From contig CAIWTJ010000193.1 in NCBI GenBank assembly GCA_903915535.1, positions 1-43,613 of the forward strand: DNA of 43,613 nucleotides, given 5' to 3'. The DNA comes from Enhydrobacter aerosaccus. Lineage in GTDB: Bacteria > Pseudomonadota > Alphaproteobacteria > Reyranellales > Reyranellaceae. The first letter of the stretch is position 1; the number at the start of each line of letters is the position of its first letter. Of this stretch, positions 16,896 to 25,667 are shown in pieces. The translations under genes and the position numbers were made by a program. The notes under the pieces are model-generated. The model worked only from the letters and a program-made list of their open reading frames with translations, had not been told where the DNA came from and ran no database searches.

Positions 16896-17396
16896 CTAGA
16901 CTTCCTTCAGGTCGTGATGATGGAGCGCCCGGGCGCGGAACCAGGCGGCGATAGAGCGACCGAGCAGGTAGCCCGCGACCACCGCGATCGCGAATTCGAA
17001 GGTCGTCTCCGCGCGATTCTCCGCGCCGGTCGACGCTTCGATGGCAAATTGCACGACCGTGATGAGCACTACGCCCAGCGCCGCCAGCAGCGCGTCGATA
17101 CCGTGGTCGAGACGGACCAGTTTCCAGTAGTGGTCGGAGGCCATGCCGATGAAGGCACCTCGTCCAGCGCCGACGAGCACGCTGACCAGCAGCACGGTCC
17201 AGAAGCCGCTGTCGAGCAGGTCGCTCATCTTTGGAAAGGCGACCATCAGGATGGTGGCCAGCAAGGCGAACCCGCCGGGCAAGAGCAGGAGAGTGCGCTT
17301 GATCGGCTGGCGGCGCGCTTCGCCCATCGCGCTCGCGGCGCCGCAGAGGGCAGCGAACACCATGACCGAATCGATCGTGTAGAGATTGAAGAACAT
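16896..17396 (-). CDS. Multi-pass membrane protein of unknown function
   Basis: A 166-residue protein with five hydrophobic stretches (near 8-24, 35-54, 66-82, 99-119 and 133-150), no signal peptide and a His-rich charged tail (RARALHHHDLKEV). Glycine-containing helices (LVSVLVGAGRGAFIGM) hint at tight helix packing. No family is recognised. The start at 17396 was taken because the amidase stop lies 8 bp upstream at 17405 and no earlier start fits. The longer open frame through the amidase gene is a shadow. Confidence 0.75.
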   Translation of the reverse strand: MFFNLYTIDSVMVFAALCGAASAMGEARRQPIKRTLLLLPGGFALLATILMVAFPKMSDLLDSGFWTVLLVSVLVGAGRGAFIGMASDHYWKLVRLDHGIDALLAALGVVLITVVQFAIEASTGAENRAETTFEFAIAVVAGYLLGRSIAAWFRARALHHHDLKEV

Positions 17397-17404
17397 CCGC
17401 CCCG

Positions 17405-18826
17405 TCAGACCTGATGCGCCATGGGCGGTGCCGGAATCGGCCGCACCCGCTCGTAGGCCGCCGCCGCGCGCAGGATCAGCGCGTCGCGCGCGTGCGCGGA
17501 CACGATCTGCAGGCCGATCGGCATGCCGTCGCGGTCGAGGCCGCAGGGAATGGTCGCTGCCGGCTGGCGCGTGAGGTTGAAGGTGAGGGTGAATGGCGTC
17601 CAGCCGATGTCGACGCCGTCGCCGCCCCAGGCCGCGGGCTCGTTCACCGCGAAGGCCGTCACCGGCATGGTGGGTGTCAGCAGCAGATCGTACTTGGCCA
17701 TGAAATTGTTCATGATCACGCCCAGCGTCTGGCGCTGATGGATCGCGGTCACGACCGTATCCTGTCCCAGGTGGGCACCGACCTCCGCCGCCTTCAGCAG
17801 GCCGGGGTCCATCAGCTCGCGCTTCTCGGCGCTGAAGCTCTTCAAGAGCACCGCGACGTTCGACTGCCAGTGCGTGTTCAGGATCCGGCGCGGATCGAGG
17901 CCCTGCAGGTCGGGCGAATCCTCGACCACCTTGGCGCCCAGCGTCCTGAACACCTTGACCGCCGCTTCGACGGCGACGGCCACGTCGCGATCGATCTTCT
18001 CCTTCTCGACGAAGCCGAGATTGGGCGAATAGGCGATGCGCAGGCCCTTCACGCCCTTCTCGAAGCCCTTGAGGAAATTCTCCTCGTCGTCGAAGCGCGC
18101 ATAGGCATCCCGCGCATCGTAGCGCGCGATCACGTTCATCATCATCGCGGCATCGCGCACCGTGCGCGTCATCGGCCCGATGTGCGAGAGCGTGCCCTGC
18201 GCCGAGGGCGGCCACAGCGGCACGCGGCCTTGCGTCGGCTTGAGACCGAAGAGACCGGTGAAGGAGCAGGGGATGCGGACCGAGCCCGCGCCGTCGGTGC
18301 CGATCGCGAGATTGCCCATGCCCACCGCTTCTGCCGCGACACCGCCGCCCGAGGAGCCGCCGGGGGTGCGGCCGATCTTCCACGGATTGTGCGTGGCGCC
18401 GAACAGCTTGGAGTCGGTGACGCCCTTCCAGCCGTATTCCGGCGAGGTCGTCTTGCCGAGCAGCACCGTGCCCGCCTCGCGCAGGCGCTGCGCCACGGGC
18501 GAGTCGACGGTCCACGGGCCGGCTTCGTCGGTGGCGGCGCTACCCATGCGCGTCGGCATGCCCTTGGTCAGCACCATGTCCTTGATGGTGATCGGTACGC
18601 CGTCGATGTCGGAGAGCCGCTTGCCGCCCTTCTTCCAGCGCTTCTCCGACGCGCGGGCGGCGCGCAGGGCGCCGTCGGGATCGAGATGCTGGAAGGCATT
18701 GAGCTGCGGATTGAACGCCTCGATGCGCGCGATCGCGGCCTTGGTCGCCTCGACGGGCGAGGCCTTGCGGGCCTTGAACAGTTTCACCAGCTCGTGGGCG
18801 GGCATCATCGCGAGATCGGCGGTCAT
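17405..18826 (-). CDS. Amidase signature family enzyme (copy B)
   Basis: A 473-residue amidase signature enzyme. The Ser-cisSer-Lys triad region is visible: K in GVPITIKDMVLTKG (about 83), the glycine/serine loop TPGGSSGGGVAAEAVGMG and the nucleophile segment GTDGAGSVRIPCSFTGLFGLKPT. It hydrolyses an amide bond; the substrate is not known. GatA activity is unlikely because GatB and GatC are absent. The ATG at 18826 overlaps the stop of the neighbouring amidase copy. Copies A and B are clearly paralogous (same motifs and length) but diverged throughout, so an old tandem duplication is likely. Confidence 0.93.
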   Translation of the reverse strand: MTADLAMMPAHELVKLFKARKASPVEATKAAIARIEAFNPQLNAFQHLDPDGALRAARASEKRWKKGGKRLSDIDGVPITIKDMVLTKGMPTRMGSAATDEAGPWTVDSPVAQRLREAGTVLLGKTTSPEYGWKGVTDSKLFGATHNPWKIGRTPGGSSGGGVAAEAVGMGNLAIGTDGAGSVRIPCSFTGLFGLKPTQGRVPLWPPSAQGTLSHIGPMTRTVRDAAMMMNVIARYDARDAYARFDDEENFLKGFEKGVKGLRIAYSPNLGFVEKEKIDRDVAVAVEAAVKVFRTLGAKVVEDSPDLQGLDPRRILNTHWQSNVAVLLKSFSAEKRELMDPGLLKAAEVGAHLGQDTVVTAIHQRQTLGVIMNNFMAKYDLLLTPTMPVTAFAVNEPAAWGGDGVDIGWTPFTLTFNLTRQPAATIPCGLDRDGMPIGLQIVSAHARDALILRAAAAYERVRPIPAPPMAHQV

Positions 18827-20238
18827 TTGAGATTCTCCGGAAGGCGCGGAAAGGCAATTGGGTGGGCGTCGGTGTAGGCCGCGGCGAGACGCAGGAGGGC
18901 TGCGTCCCTGAAATAGCCCGAGACGAGTTGCAGCCCGATCGGTAGGCGCTCGCGGCTGCTGCCGCACGGCACGGTGAGCGCCGGATGGCGAGTCAGGTTG
19001 AACACGGAGGAATAGGGCGACCAGCGCCGATTGGGCTGGCCGTCCGGCCCGTCGGGCAGGTTCTTCAGCACCGCGAAGGGCTGGATCGCGAGCATCGGCG
19101 TCAGGAGGAAATCGTACTTCTCGAAGAACTGGTTCCAGACGACGGTCATGTCGCGCCGCTGGGCCTGGGCCGTGACCACATCCTGCATCGAATATTTCTG
19201 GCCGGCCTGGCAGTAGGCCAGCAGGTTGGGATCGAATTCGCCGTGCCGGGATTCGGGATACATCTGCAGCAGGCGCTGCGCGTTGCTCAGCCAATGCGCG
19301 AGGAAGATGCGGCTTGCGTCGGCGAAGGGGAACGGCGGTGCGTCGATGGTTTCGACCGCGCAACCGAGTTTCTCGAAATCGCGTGCGGCCCTGGTGACGA
19401 GAGCCGCGACCTCGATGTCGATCGGGTGATCGCCCATGCGCAGCAAAAAGGCGACGCGCGGCTTCTTCAACTTGCCGGAGAGCTTCTTCACGTAGTCGGT
19501 ATCGTCGGCGGGAAGCTGCGTCGGATCACGCGCGTCAGGCCGGGCGATGATGTTCATCATCATTGCGCAGTCGAGCACGGTACGGGTCATCGGCCCGGTG
19601 TTGGCGAGATCGCCGTTGAGGCCGGGTGGCCAGGCGGGAATGCGGCCGTAGGTGGCCTTGAGGCCGACCAGGCCGGTGAAGCTCGCGGGCAGGCGCACCG
19701 AGCCGCCACCGTCGGTGCCAAGGGCGATCGGTCCCATGCCCGAGGCGACCGCCGCGCCCGCGCCGCCCGAGGAGCCGCCCGGCGTGCGTTCGATGTTCCA
19801 GGGATTGCGCGTCAGCCCATGCAGCGGCGAGTCGGTCACGGGCTTGTGGCCGTATTCCGAGCTGGTGCTCTGCGCGAAGAGGAGAGCGCCCGCTTCGCGC
19901 AGGCGCGCCACGGCGGGCGCGTCGCGATCGGCCGGGGCGGGATCGGTGAGCTTGCTCGCCATGCGCACGGGCCAGCCCTTCGCGCGGATCAGCTCCTTGA
20001 TCGACACCGGCACGCCGTCGAGCGGCGATAGCGGCTTGCCCTTCTTCCAGCGCCGCTCCGATGCGCGGGCGGCCTTCAGCGCGGCGCGGGTGTCGACGAC
20101 GCAGAGCGCGTTCAGGGTGGGATTGACCTTCTCGACGCGCGCGAGCACCGCCTTCATCGCCTCGACGGGCGAGAGCTTGCCCTTTTTGTAGAGGCGCGAG
20201 AGATGCGCGGCGGAAAGCTGGGCGAGATCCGTGGTCAA
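18823..20238 (-). CDS. Amidase signature family enzyme (copy A)
   Basis: A 471-residue amidase signature enzyme with K in GVPVSIKELIRAKG, the loop TPGGSSGGAGAAVASGMG and the nucleophile segment GTDGGGSVRLPASFTGLVGLKAT. The likely start is a TTG at 20238, which overlaps the TGA of the upstream TPR gene (TTGA) and gives an N-terminus (MTTDLAQLSAAHL) aligning with copy B (MTADLAMMPAHEL). There is no ATG in this frame near the homology start, and the frame runs far upstream only as a shadow of the TPR gene. It probably acts on a related but different amide from copy B. Confidence 0.9.
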   Translation of the reverse strand: MTTDLAQLSAAHLSRLYKKGKLSPVEAMKAVLARVEKVNPTLNALCVVDTRAALKAARASERRWKKGKPLSPLDGVPVSIKELIRAKGWPVRMASKLTDPAPADRDAPAVARLREAGALLFAQSTSSEYGHKPVTDSPLHGLTRNPWNIERTPGGSSGGAGAAVASGMGPIALGTDGGGSVRLPASFTGLVGLKATYGRIPAWPPGLNGDLANTGPMTRTVLDCAMMMNIIARPDARDPTQLPADDTDYVKKLSGKLKKPRVAFLLRMGDHPIDIEVAALVTRAARDFEKLGCAVETIDAPPFPFADASRIFLAHWLSNAQRLLQMYPESRHGEFDPNLLAYCQAGQKYSMQDVVTAQAQRRDMTVVWNQFFEKYDFLLTPMLAIQPFAVLKNLPDGPDGQPNRRWSPYSSVFNLTRHPALTVPCGSSRERLPIGLQLVSGYFRDAALLRLAAAYTDAHPIAFPRLPENLK

Positions 20239-21632
20239 AGCGTCAATCCCCGGTACTGCCGGGCGAGCTGCTCGGCCTGGTAATCCGCCGCCATCGCCTG
20301 CTCGCTGCGGCCGAGCTTGCGGTAGAGACCGGCCAGCGCCCGCTTCGTGGCGGGCACGGTCGGCCGTTCGCGGTCGTCGGCCTGCACGATCTTCAGGGCG
20401 GCATCGTTCCAGTCCGCGCGCATCATCGCGTCGAGGTGGATCGCACCGAACAGCGCGCGCTGGGCGATGCTGCCGCCGATCGGCTGCAGGTGCGGCATCG
20501 CCTGGCCGAGAAGCCGCGCGGCGCTCGCGTGGTCGCCTTTGGCGTGCGCGGCAAGACCGTGCGCGGCCGGCACGGCGCAATCGCTCCATGCCTCGCGCTC
20601 GAACGGTTTGGCGCGCTCGGCGCGGTCCTCGAGGCTGGCCAGCATCTCGGTCACCGCGCTCTGCTCGCCCGCGCGTGCGAGGCCGTAGAGATATTGCAGA
20701 TCGAGGAAGGGCGAGAAGTGTTCGTGCAGGCGCGGCTTCAGGTAGGTCGCGATATCGGCCCAGCGATTGCCGACATCGACGCCGCGCAGCTCGAGGCGCG
20801 CCAGCAGCGAGATCGCGTTGATCTGGTCCTCGGAGAATTCCTTCCAGACGCCCCACACGCGCTTGTCGAACAGCGCCAGCGCCTCGTCGGTGCGGTCGAG
20901 ATCGATCAGGAACAGCGCGAGGTGCCACCAGTTGTGGGTGTACATGAAGGAGTTGCAGTTCTCCCACGTGTCCGACATCGACTGCAGGAAGGCGACGCCG
21001 TCGACCATGCGGCCGCGCGTCTCGAGGCAGTGGGCCACGACGTGATGCGCCCAGGGATCCCGCCGGTCGATGGCGAGCGCCTTGCGGCCCAGCGCCTCGG
21101 CCTCGTCGATGCGGTTGCATTCCTCGAGGCCGAACGCATGCATCGCATGCACGAAGCGGTTCTCCGGATTGGCGGCCGCCGCCCGCGCGCCAATGCGCAG
21201 CAGGGCCTCGGCATCGCCGCGGTTGAAGGCATGGAGCTGGCCGAGCTTGATCGCCAGCAGGTCGCGCGGCCATTCGGCGGCCATCTGCTCGTGGATCGCG
21301 AGGCACCGGTCGGTGTCGCCGGCCACCCAGGCCGCGGTCGTGGCGAACCACGCGCGCTCGCGGTCGTTGGCGTCGGCGCCGTTCTTCGACAGCGCCTGCG
21401 CGCGGGCCAGAAGCCGCTCGGCGTCGGCCTGGCCGTCGGCCGAGTTCATGGACAGCATGAGGCTGGCCGACATCAGCGGCAGCAGGGCCGCGCGTTCTTC
21501 CTTTTCCGAGGTCGCGACGAATTCGGCCAGCCGGTTGCCGAAGGCCAGCCACTCGTCGCGCAGGAAATCGAGCGCGCCGATGGCTGCTGCATCGGCATTG
21601 CTCACGTCCAGACCTTGACCGTCCCTCGCCAC
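20235..21632 (-). CDS. TTC38-like tetratricopeptide protein
   Basis: A 465-residue alpha-helical repeat protein. It resembles the TTC38 family, conserved from bacteria to animals: the segment ENRFVHAMHAFGLEECNRIDEAEALGRKALAIDRRDPWAHHVVAHCLETRGR and the motif FMYTHNWWHLALFLIDLDRTDEAL are diagnostic. TPR units suggest protein binding, but the function of TTC38 proteins is unknown. The GTG at 21632 is chosen because AGGGG lies six bases upstream; a second GTG at residue 10 is possible. It is the first gene of the amidase operon. Confidence 0.87.
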   Translation of the reverse strand: MARDGQGLDVSNADAAAIGALDFLRDEWLAFGNRLAEFVATSEKEERAALLPLMSASLMLSMNSADGQADAERLLARAQALSKNGADANDRERAWFATTAAWVAGDTDRCLAIHEQMAAEWPRDLLAIKLGQLHAFNRGDAEALLRIGARAAAANPENRFVHAMHAFGLEECNRIDEAEALGRKALAIDRRDPWAHHVVAHCLETRGRMVDGVAFLQSMSDTWENCNSFMYTHNWWHLALFLIDLDRTDEALALFDKRVWGVWKEFSEDQINAISLLARLELRGVDVGNRWADIATYLKPRLHEHFSPFLDLQYLYGLARAGEQSAVTEMLASLEDRAERAKPFEREAWSDCAVPAAHGLAAHAKGDHASAARLLGQAMPHLQPIGGSIAQRALFGAIHLDAMMRADWNDAALKIVQADDRERPTVPATKRALAGLYRKLGRSEQAMAADYQAEQLARQYRGLTL

Positions 21633-21683
21633 GCCAATCCCCTTTTGGGGGCCAGCTTCGCACGGCGTGCAACGATGGAGAAG

Positions 21684-22061
21684 TCAGCTCTTCGGGCTGC
21701 CGCCCATGAAACAGTAGATCGTTCCGGTGCGATTGGCGCAGATGTGGCTGCGACCATCCGGGGCGAGGCTTTGCAGGACGGCGCGGGGCGGGACGACGGT
21801 CCACTTGCCGTCGATCAGCGCGCGCCACGTGCCGTTGTCGTCGATGTAGGCGCGTGTCGGGCGGCAATCGCCCTCGATGCCGTTCAGGGTGCCGTTGCAG
21901 CAGGACATGTTCGTGCCCGGCTGCTTCAATTCGCGATACCAGTCGTGATTTTCGGCGTGGCCTTCGCCGTGGGTGCCGGATTGCGCAAACGTTCGCTGAC
22001 AAAGGGCGAGAGAAGCAAGAAGCGCGATCGAAAAAACAACAGACCGAGTGCGAAAGGGCAT
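21684..22061 (-). CDS. Small secreted Cys-containing hypothetical protein
   Basis: A 125-residue protein with a signal peptide (RSVVFSIALLASLALCQRTFAQ) and a mature domain of about 99 residues. Conserved-looking features are NHDWYRELKQPGTNMSCCNGTLNGIEGDCRPTRAYI and CANRTGTIYCFMGG, i.e. a CC pair plus three more cysteines, probably forming disulfides in the periplasm. Proteins of this pattern appear to be common in Alphaproteobacteria but have no assigned role. It lies 51 bp upstream of the TPR gene on the same strand and could be read into that operon. Confidence 0.78.
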   Translation of the reverse strand: MPFRTRSVVFSIALLASLALCQRTFAQSGTHGEGHAENHDWYRELKQPGTNMSCCNGTLNGIEGDCRPTRAYIDDNGTWRALIDGKWTVVPPRAVLQSLAPDGRSHICANRTGTIYCFMGGSPKS

Positions 22062-22156
22062 GAGGGGCCCCCTTTACCGCAAAGCCAATCGAGCCGGTCG
22101 CGTATTCGGAGCGACGCGCCATTGCGCTCGACTGAATCCGTTACGAAGAGATTACC

Positions 22157-23026
22157 TCAACTCGCTGTGGATGGTCGTGTCGCGCGTAGTCCTTCGACGA
22201 TGGAAAAGAAGTGCGGATCGTCTGCAGCGATCATTCCGTGGCGCACGAAGAAATCAATCAACACCAGATTACAGTTGTATTTGAAGTCCTCGGTATCGCG
22301 CACGGTCTCGAACACGCGCTGCACCGGCCACAGTTCGAAGGCGTGGACTTCGCCGTCGTTGGCGCGCGGTGTGAACTCTTCCGGCAGCTCGAGGTCGAAG
22401 CAAGTCATGACGTCCGGCTTCAGCTGACGGCCGGACTGGTTCCAGTAGGAGACGTAACCCACGGCCTTCGCCTGCCGCGCGAGTTCGGGCGGGATCGAGG
22501 CTTCCTCGCCGCATTCCTTGATCAGGTTTTCGAGCAATCCCATGCCGGCCGGCTGGCCGCCCGCGACGGTGTTGTCGAGCAGGCCGGGGAAGGTCGGCTT
22601 GCTGTACGAGCGGCGCGGCACCCAGATGTGGAGGCCATCCTTCCTGCGCACGAAGCCCGTCATGTGCGGACCCCAGGCGCGCACGCCGAACCACGGCACC
22701 GCCGCGCGTTCCATGGTCATCAGCGCCGGATCGGTGAAGGTCTGGCTGACGTTGTAGGCTTCGTCTCGCCAGTGGTTCTTGAACAGGCCGCGCTGGTTCA
22801 GCTCGAGCAGGAACGTGCGCATCGTCTCGGAGCGCCTGACCGGCGTGTCGAGCGCGGGCGAGAGATACCAGCCGCCGTCGCGATGGCTGAAGAGCTCGGT
22901 GCGTACCGCCACCAGCGGCAGGAATTCCTGATGCAGGAAGCCCACGCGGGTCTCGCCGATGTACCACGGCTCGAACTGGGAGAGATCGGCGTTGTTGCAG
23001 CGCCTGATGTGGTCGAGGAAGGACAT
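22157..23026 (-). CDS. DUF4743/NUDIX hydrolase (Tnr3-like)
   Basis: A 289-residue two-domain protein. The N-terminal half (FLDHIRRCNNADLSQFEPWYIGETRVGFLHQEF) is the DUF4743 domain found before Nudix domains in fungal and bacterial Tnr3-type proteins. The Nudix half contains GLLENLIKECGEEASIP, a degenerate Nudix box keeping the E-C-x-E-E core. Characterised relatives hydrolyse damaged thiamine diphosphate derivatives, so a metabolite-repair role is plausible. The ATG at 23026 is chosen because homology starts at SFLDHIRRC; an ATG at 23044 adds six residues. It is divergent from the hotdog-like gene, 30 bp away. Confidence 0.85.
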   Translation of the reverse strand: MSFLDHIRRCNNADLSQFEPWYIGETRVGFLHQEFLPLVAVRTELFSHRDGGWYLSPALDTPVRRSETMRTFLLELNQRGLFKNHWRDEAYNVSQTFTDPALMTMERAAVPWFGVRAWGPHMTGFVRRKDGLHIWVPRRSYSKPTFPGLLDNTVAGGQPAGMGLLENLIKECGEEASIPPELARQAKAVGYVSYWNQSGRQLKPDVMTCFDLELPEEFTPRANDGEVHAFELWPVQRVFETVRDTEDFKYNCNLVLIDFFVRHGMIAADDPHFFSIVEGLRATRPSTAS

Positions 23027-23056
23027 GGCGGGTGGAGATAGCATAGGATCAGCCCG

Positions 23057-23431
23057 ATGACCGAAGAGGAACTTCAGACCGCCCTGGAAAAGGCGACGCC
23101 GGAGCGCGAGCGCTACGAGCTGTTCGTCGAGGAGTGCCAGGACCAGGATATCCGCGTGCGCTTTTCGCCGGCGCAAGGCGAGGGCTGGTCGATGCCGGCG
23201 CTGCTGGCGGTCGTTCACCTGTCCCTGCGCGCGGCGGCGGGCGTGGAGGCCGAGATCACGCATCTGAACGTGACGAAGATTCGCGTTGCCCAGCCGGCCG
23301 ACGTGCTGGCGCTGTCGCGGGTGATCCGGCGCGATCGCGGCACGGTCCATGCCGAGACCTGGCTGTTCAGCCACGCCGTCGTCGAGCCGATCGTCCACGC
23401 CACGGCCACGCTGTCGTCGCCGATCCCATGA
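23057..23431 (+). CDS. Hotdog-fold (PaaI thioesterase-like) protein
   Basis: A 124-residue protein. The C-terminal 60 residues (AEITHLNVTKIRVAQPADVLALSRVIRRDRGTVHAETWLF...VHATATL) follow the strand order of hotdog thioesterases: a central LxVxxxRxA strand, an R-R turn, and a final V-A-H-A-T-A-T strand. The classical catalytic Asp/Asn on the hot-dog helix is not obvious, so enzymatic activity is uncertain. Its stop overlaps the start of the DUF898 gene (ATGA), indicating translational coupling. The fold assignment is from pattern only. Confidence 0.7.
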   Translation: MTEEELQTALEKATPERERYELFVEECQDQDIRVRFSPAQGEGWSMPALLAVVHLSLRAAAGVEAEITHLNVTKIRVAQPADVLALSRVIRRDRGTVHAETWLFSHAVVEPIVHATATLSSPIP

Positions 23432-24577
23432 GCGACGCGACGACAGACGCGGTGGCCGACCTGACACCCAGCAGGCCCGTCTACGACGGCAATCTGGGCG
23501 AGCTGTACGGCATCTATCTGCGCCACCTGCTGCTGATGCTGCTGACGCTCGGCTGGTCGCGTTTCTGGGGCCGCACGCGGCTGCGGCGCTATCTCTGGAG
23601 CCATTTCTCGATCCTGGGCGACCGCTTCGAATATCGCGGGCGCGGACTCGAGCTTTTCATCGGCTTCATCCTGGTATTGCTGATCCTGGGGGCGTGGGGC
23701 GGCCTGATGTGGCTGCTCTGGCATTTCGCGATCGAGGGCCGGGGTGTGCAGGGCTTCGGCCTGCTCGATCTCTTCTCGCTCTCGGTCGCCTTCATCGGCG
23801 TTCCGCTGGCCTTCGTCGGCCAGTATGCGGGACTGCGCTACCGGCTCTCGCGCACGCGCTGGCGCGGCATTCGCGGCAGCCTGGCGGGCTCGGCCTGGGG
23901 CTATGGCGCGACCGCGACCCTGCTCACCTTCGCCAACGCCATGACCGGCCAGCTCATGACACCGCTGGTGTCGGTCAATCTCGCGCGGCCGCGCATCGCC
24001 AATGCCGCTCTCGGCACGCAACGCTTCGAGTTTGCCGGGCGCGCGGGCGATGTCTACGGCCGCTATCTCGGCTACTACTTCCTGAACATTCTGCTCTGGG
24101 CTGTCGTGATCGGGCTCGCCGCCGCCGGGCTGGTGGCCGGGGGCGCCAAGCTCGGCATCGACGAAACTGCCCTGGCCACGATCTTCACCAGGCCCGGCGT
24201 GACCACCGTCCTGGTGATCCTGCTCGCTCTCTTCGTGGTCTCCACCCTGTTCGGCGTGCTCATCCTGCCGCTGCGCTGCTGGTGGCAGGCCTATCTCTTC
24301 CGCTATCTCGTGGCGCGGGTGCGGGCGGGGGCCGGTGCTGTTCGCGACGGCACTCGGCACGCGCCACATGTGGAGCTTCATGGTGGTCAACTACCTGATC
24401 GTGGTCATGACGCTCGGGCTGGGCTGGCCGTGGGTGATTCACCGCACGCTGCGCCTGATCTCCGAGCAGCTCTGGATCTACGGCGCACCCGACGGCGCCT
24501 CGATCCGCCAGCCGACCGAGCGCGGGCCGAAGTACGGCGAGGGCCTGCTCGACATGTTCGACGTGAGCGGAGTCTGA
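23428..24577 (+). pseudogene. DUF898 (YjgN-like) membrane protein, frameshifted
   Basis: A polytopic inner-membrane protein of the DUF898/YjgN family, recognised by YLRHLLLMLLTLGWSRFWGRTRLRRYLWSHFSILGDRFEYRGRGLELFIGF near the start, repeated in weaker form in the second half, and by VVMTLGLGWPWVIHRTLRLISEQLWIYG at the end. The two parts are in different frames. The first frame is right up to about 24330 (ARVRAG) and the second from about 24332 (PVLFATALGTRHMW). One extra G in the five-G run at 24327-24331 explains the shift. Corrected, the protein has 382 residues. It could be a mutation, a sequencing error or a programmed shift. The M48 protease gene follows by 2 bp. Confidence 0.8.
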
Positions 24578-24579
24578 GC

Positions 24580-25644
24580 ATGGCCGCACCCGCCCGCTAT
24601 TACGACGGCGTCACCGCCCAGGTGACGGAGGCCAACGCCAAGTGGGGCATCGGCGAATTGCTGATCTACCGGCCGGACGATTTTTCGATCATCGCGCGCT
24701 GGCGGCTCGAGGATCTCGTGGTGCTGGGCGACACCGAGCACGAGGCGATCCCCGCGATCAGCGTCGCCGGCAGCGATGCGCGGCTGATCGTCGTCGATCC
24801 GGAATTGCGCACCGAACTCGGGCGCGTGGCCTATCTCTCGGCGCTCACCGCGGCCCGGCCGGCGGTGGGTCGGCGCGTGATGAAGCTGGGCGCGGCGCTG
24901 ATCGTGATGGTCGCGGCGTTCTGGGGCATCGTCGACTACGGCAGCGAGTACGCCGCCCCGCTCGTGCCGTATCGTTTGCAGGCCAGGCTCGGCCGCGCGG
25001 TCCTGGGCGAGCTCACCACCGGCCACACGCTCTGCACCGGCGCCGAGGGATTGGCCGCGATCAACGGCCTCGCGAACCGGCTGGCGCGGACCGGCGAGCT
25101 CGGCCATCCCGTGCAGGTGACGATCGTGAAGGGGGGGCCGATCAACGCCTTCACCCTGCCGGGTGGCTATCTCGTTTTCTACTCCGACCTGATCGCCAAG
25201 GCGGCCGACGGTGAGGAGGTGGCGGGCGTGCTGGCGCACGAGATCGGCCACGCGGTGCACGCGCATCCGATGAAGGGCATGGCGCGGCAGCTCGGCGTGA
25301 ACATGTTGCTCAGCCTGCTGACCGGCGGCTACTCCGACCTCGGCACCCTGGGCTCGGGCGGCGGATTGCTGCTGGCGCTGCGCAACGGCCGCGCCTTCGA
25401 GCGCGAGGCCGACGCCACGGGCATCCGGCTGCTGGAAAAGCGCGGCCTGCGCGCCGACGGCATGTCGCGCTTTTTCGCAGAACTGATGAAGCACGAGCCC
25501 AGCGATCCCGCGGCGACGCTGGGCATCTGGTCCGACCATCCGCCGACCGCAGAGCGAATCGCGGCAACCAAACGTTCATCCGCGGGACAGCCGGATTTCA
25601 CGGATCAGGAGTGGAAAGCGTTGCGCGCCGTTTGCAAGGACTGA
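24580..25644 (+). CDS. M48 family metalloprotease
   Basis: A 354-residue zinc peptidase. The HExxH motif is H220-E221-I-G-H224, with the third ligand in FEREADATG (about E274). One membrane segment lies at about 103-118, placing the protease domain probably in the periplasm. The first 95 residues form a small soluble domain (GELLIYRPDDFSIIARWRLEDLVVLGD). Relatives (BepA/LoiP/YcaL types) degrade or refold envelope proteins. The ATG follows the DUF898 stop by 2 bp; DUF898 and M48 genes are frequent neighbours. The M48 frame is also open upstream through the first part of DUF898. Confidence 0.9.
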   Translation: MAAPARYYDGVTAQVTEANAKWGIGELLIYRPDDFSIIARWRLEDLVVLGDTEHEAIPAISVAGSDARLIVVDPELRTELGRVAYLSALTAARPAVGRRVMKLGAALIVMVAAFWGIVDYGSEYAAPLVPYRLQARLGRAVLGELTTGHTLCTGAEGLAAINGLANRLARTGELGHPVQVTIVKGGPINAFTLPGGYLVFYSDLIAKAADGEEVAGVLAHEIGHAVHAHPMKGMARQLGVNMLLSLLTGGYSDLGTLGSGGGLLLALRNGRAFEREADATGIRLLEKRGLRADGMSRFFAELMKHEPSDPAATLGIWSDHPPTAERIAATKRSSAGQPDFTDQEWKALRAVCKD

Positions 25645-25667
25645 GCGAACCGCACTAGCATCCGGCC

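Noticed and set aside
20436..22427. A 663-residue plus-strand open frame
   Set aside because: It is antisense to the TTC38-like gene and the small secreted protein gene, and shows only shadow composition.
22269..22967. A 232-residue minus-strand frame inside the Nudix gene
   Set aside because: It is an alternative frame of the same strand with R/G/P-rich content, while the DUF4743/Nudix frame has clear homology.
23134..25644. One 836-residue protein joining DUF898 and M48
   Set aside because: The middle part is out-of-frame sequence created by the extra G. The family ends of both proteins show two genes with the stop at 24577 and the start at 24580.
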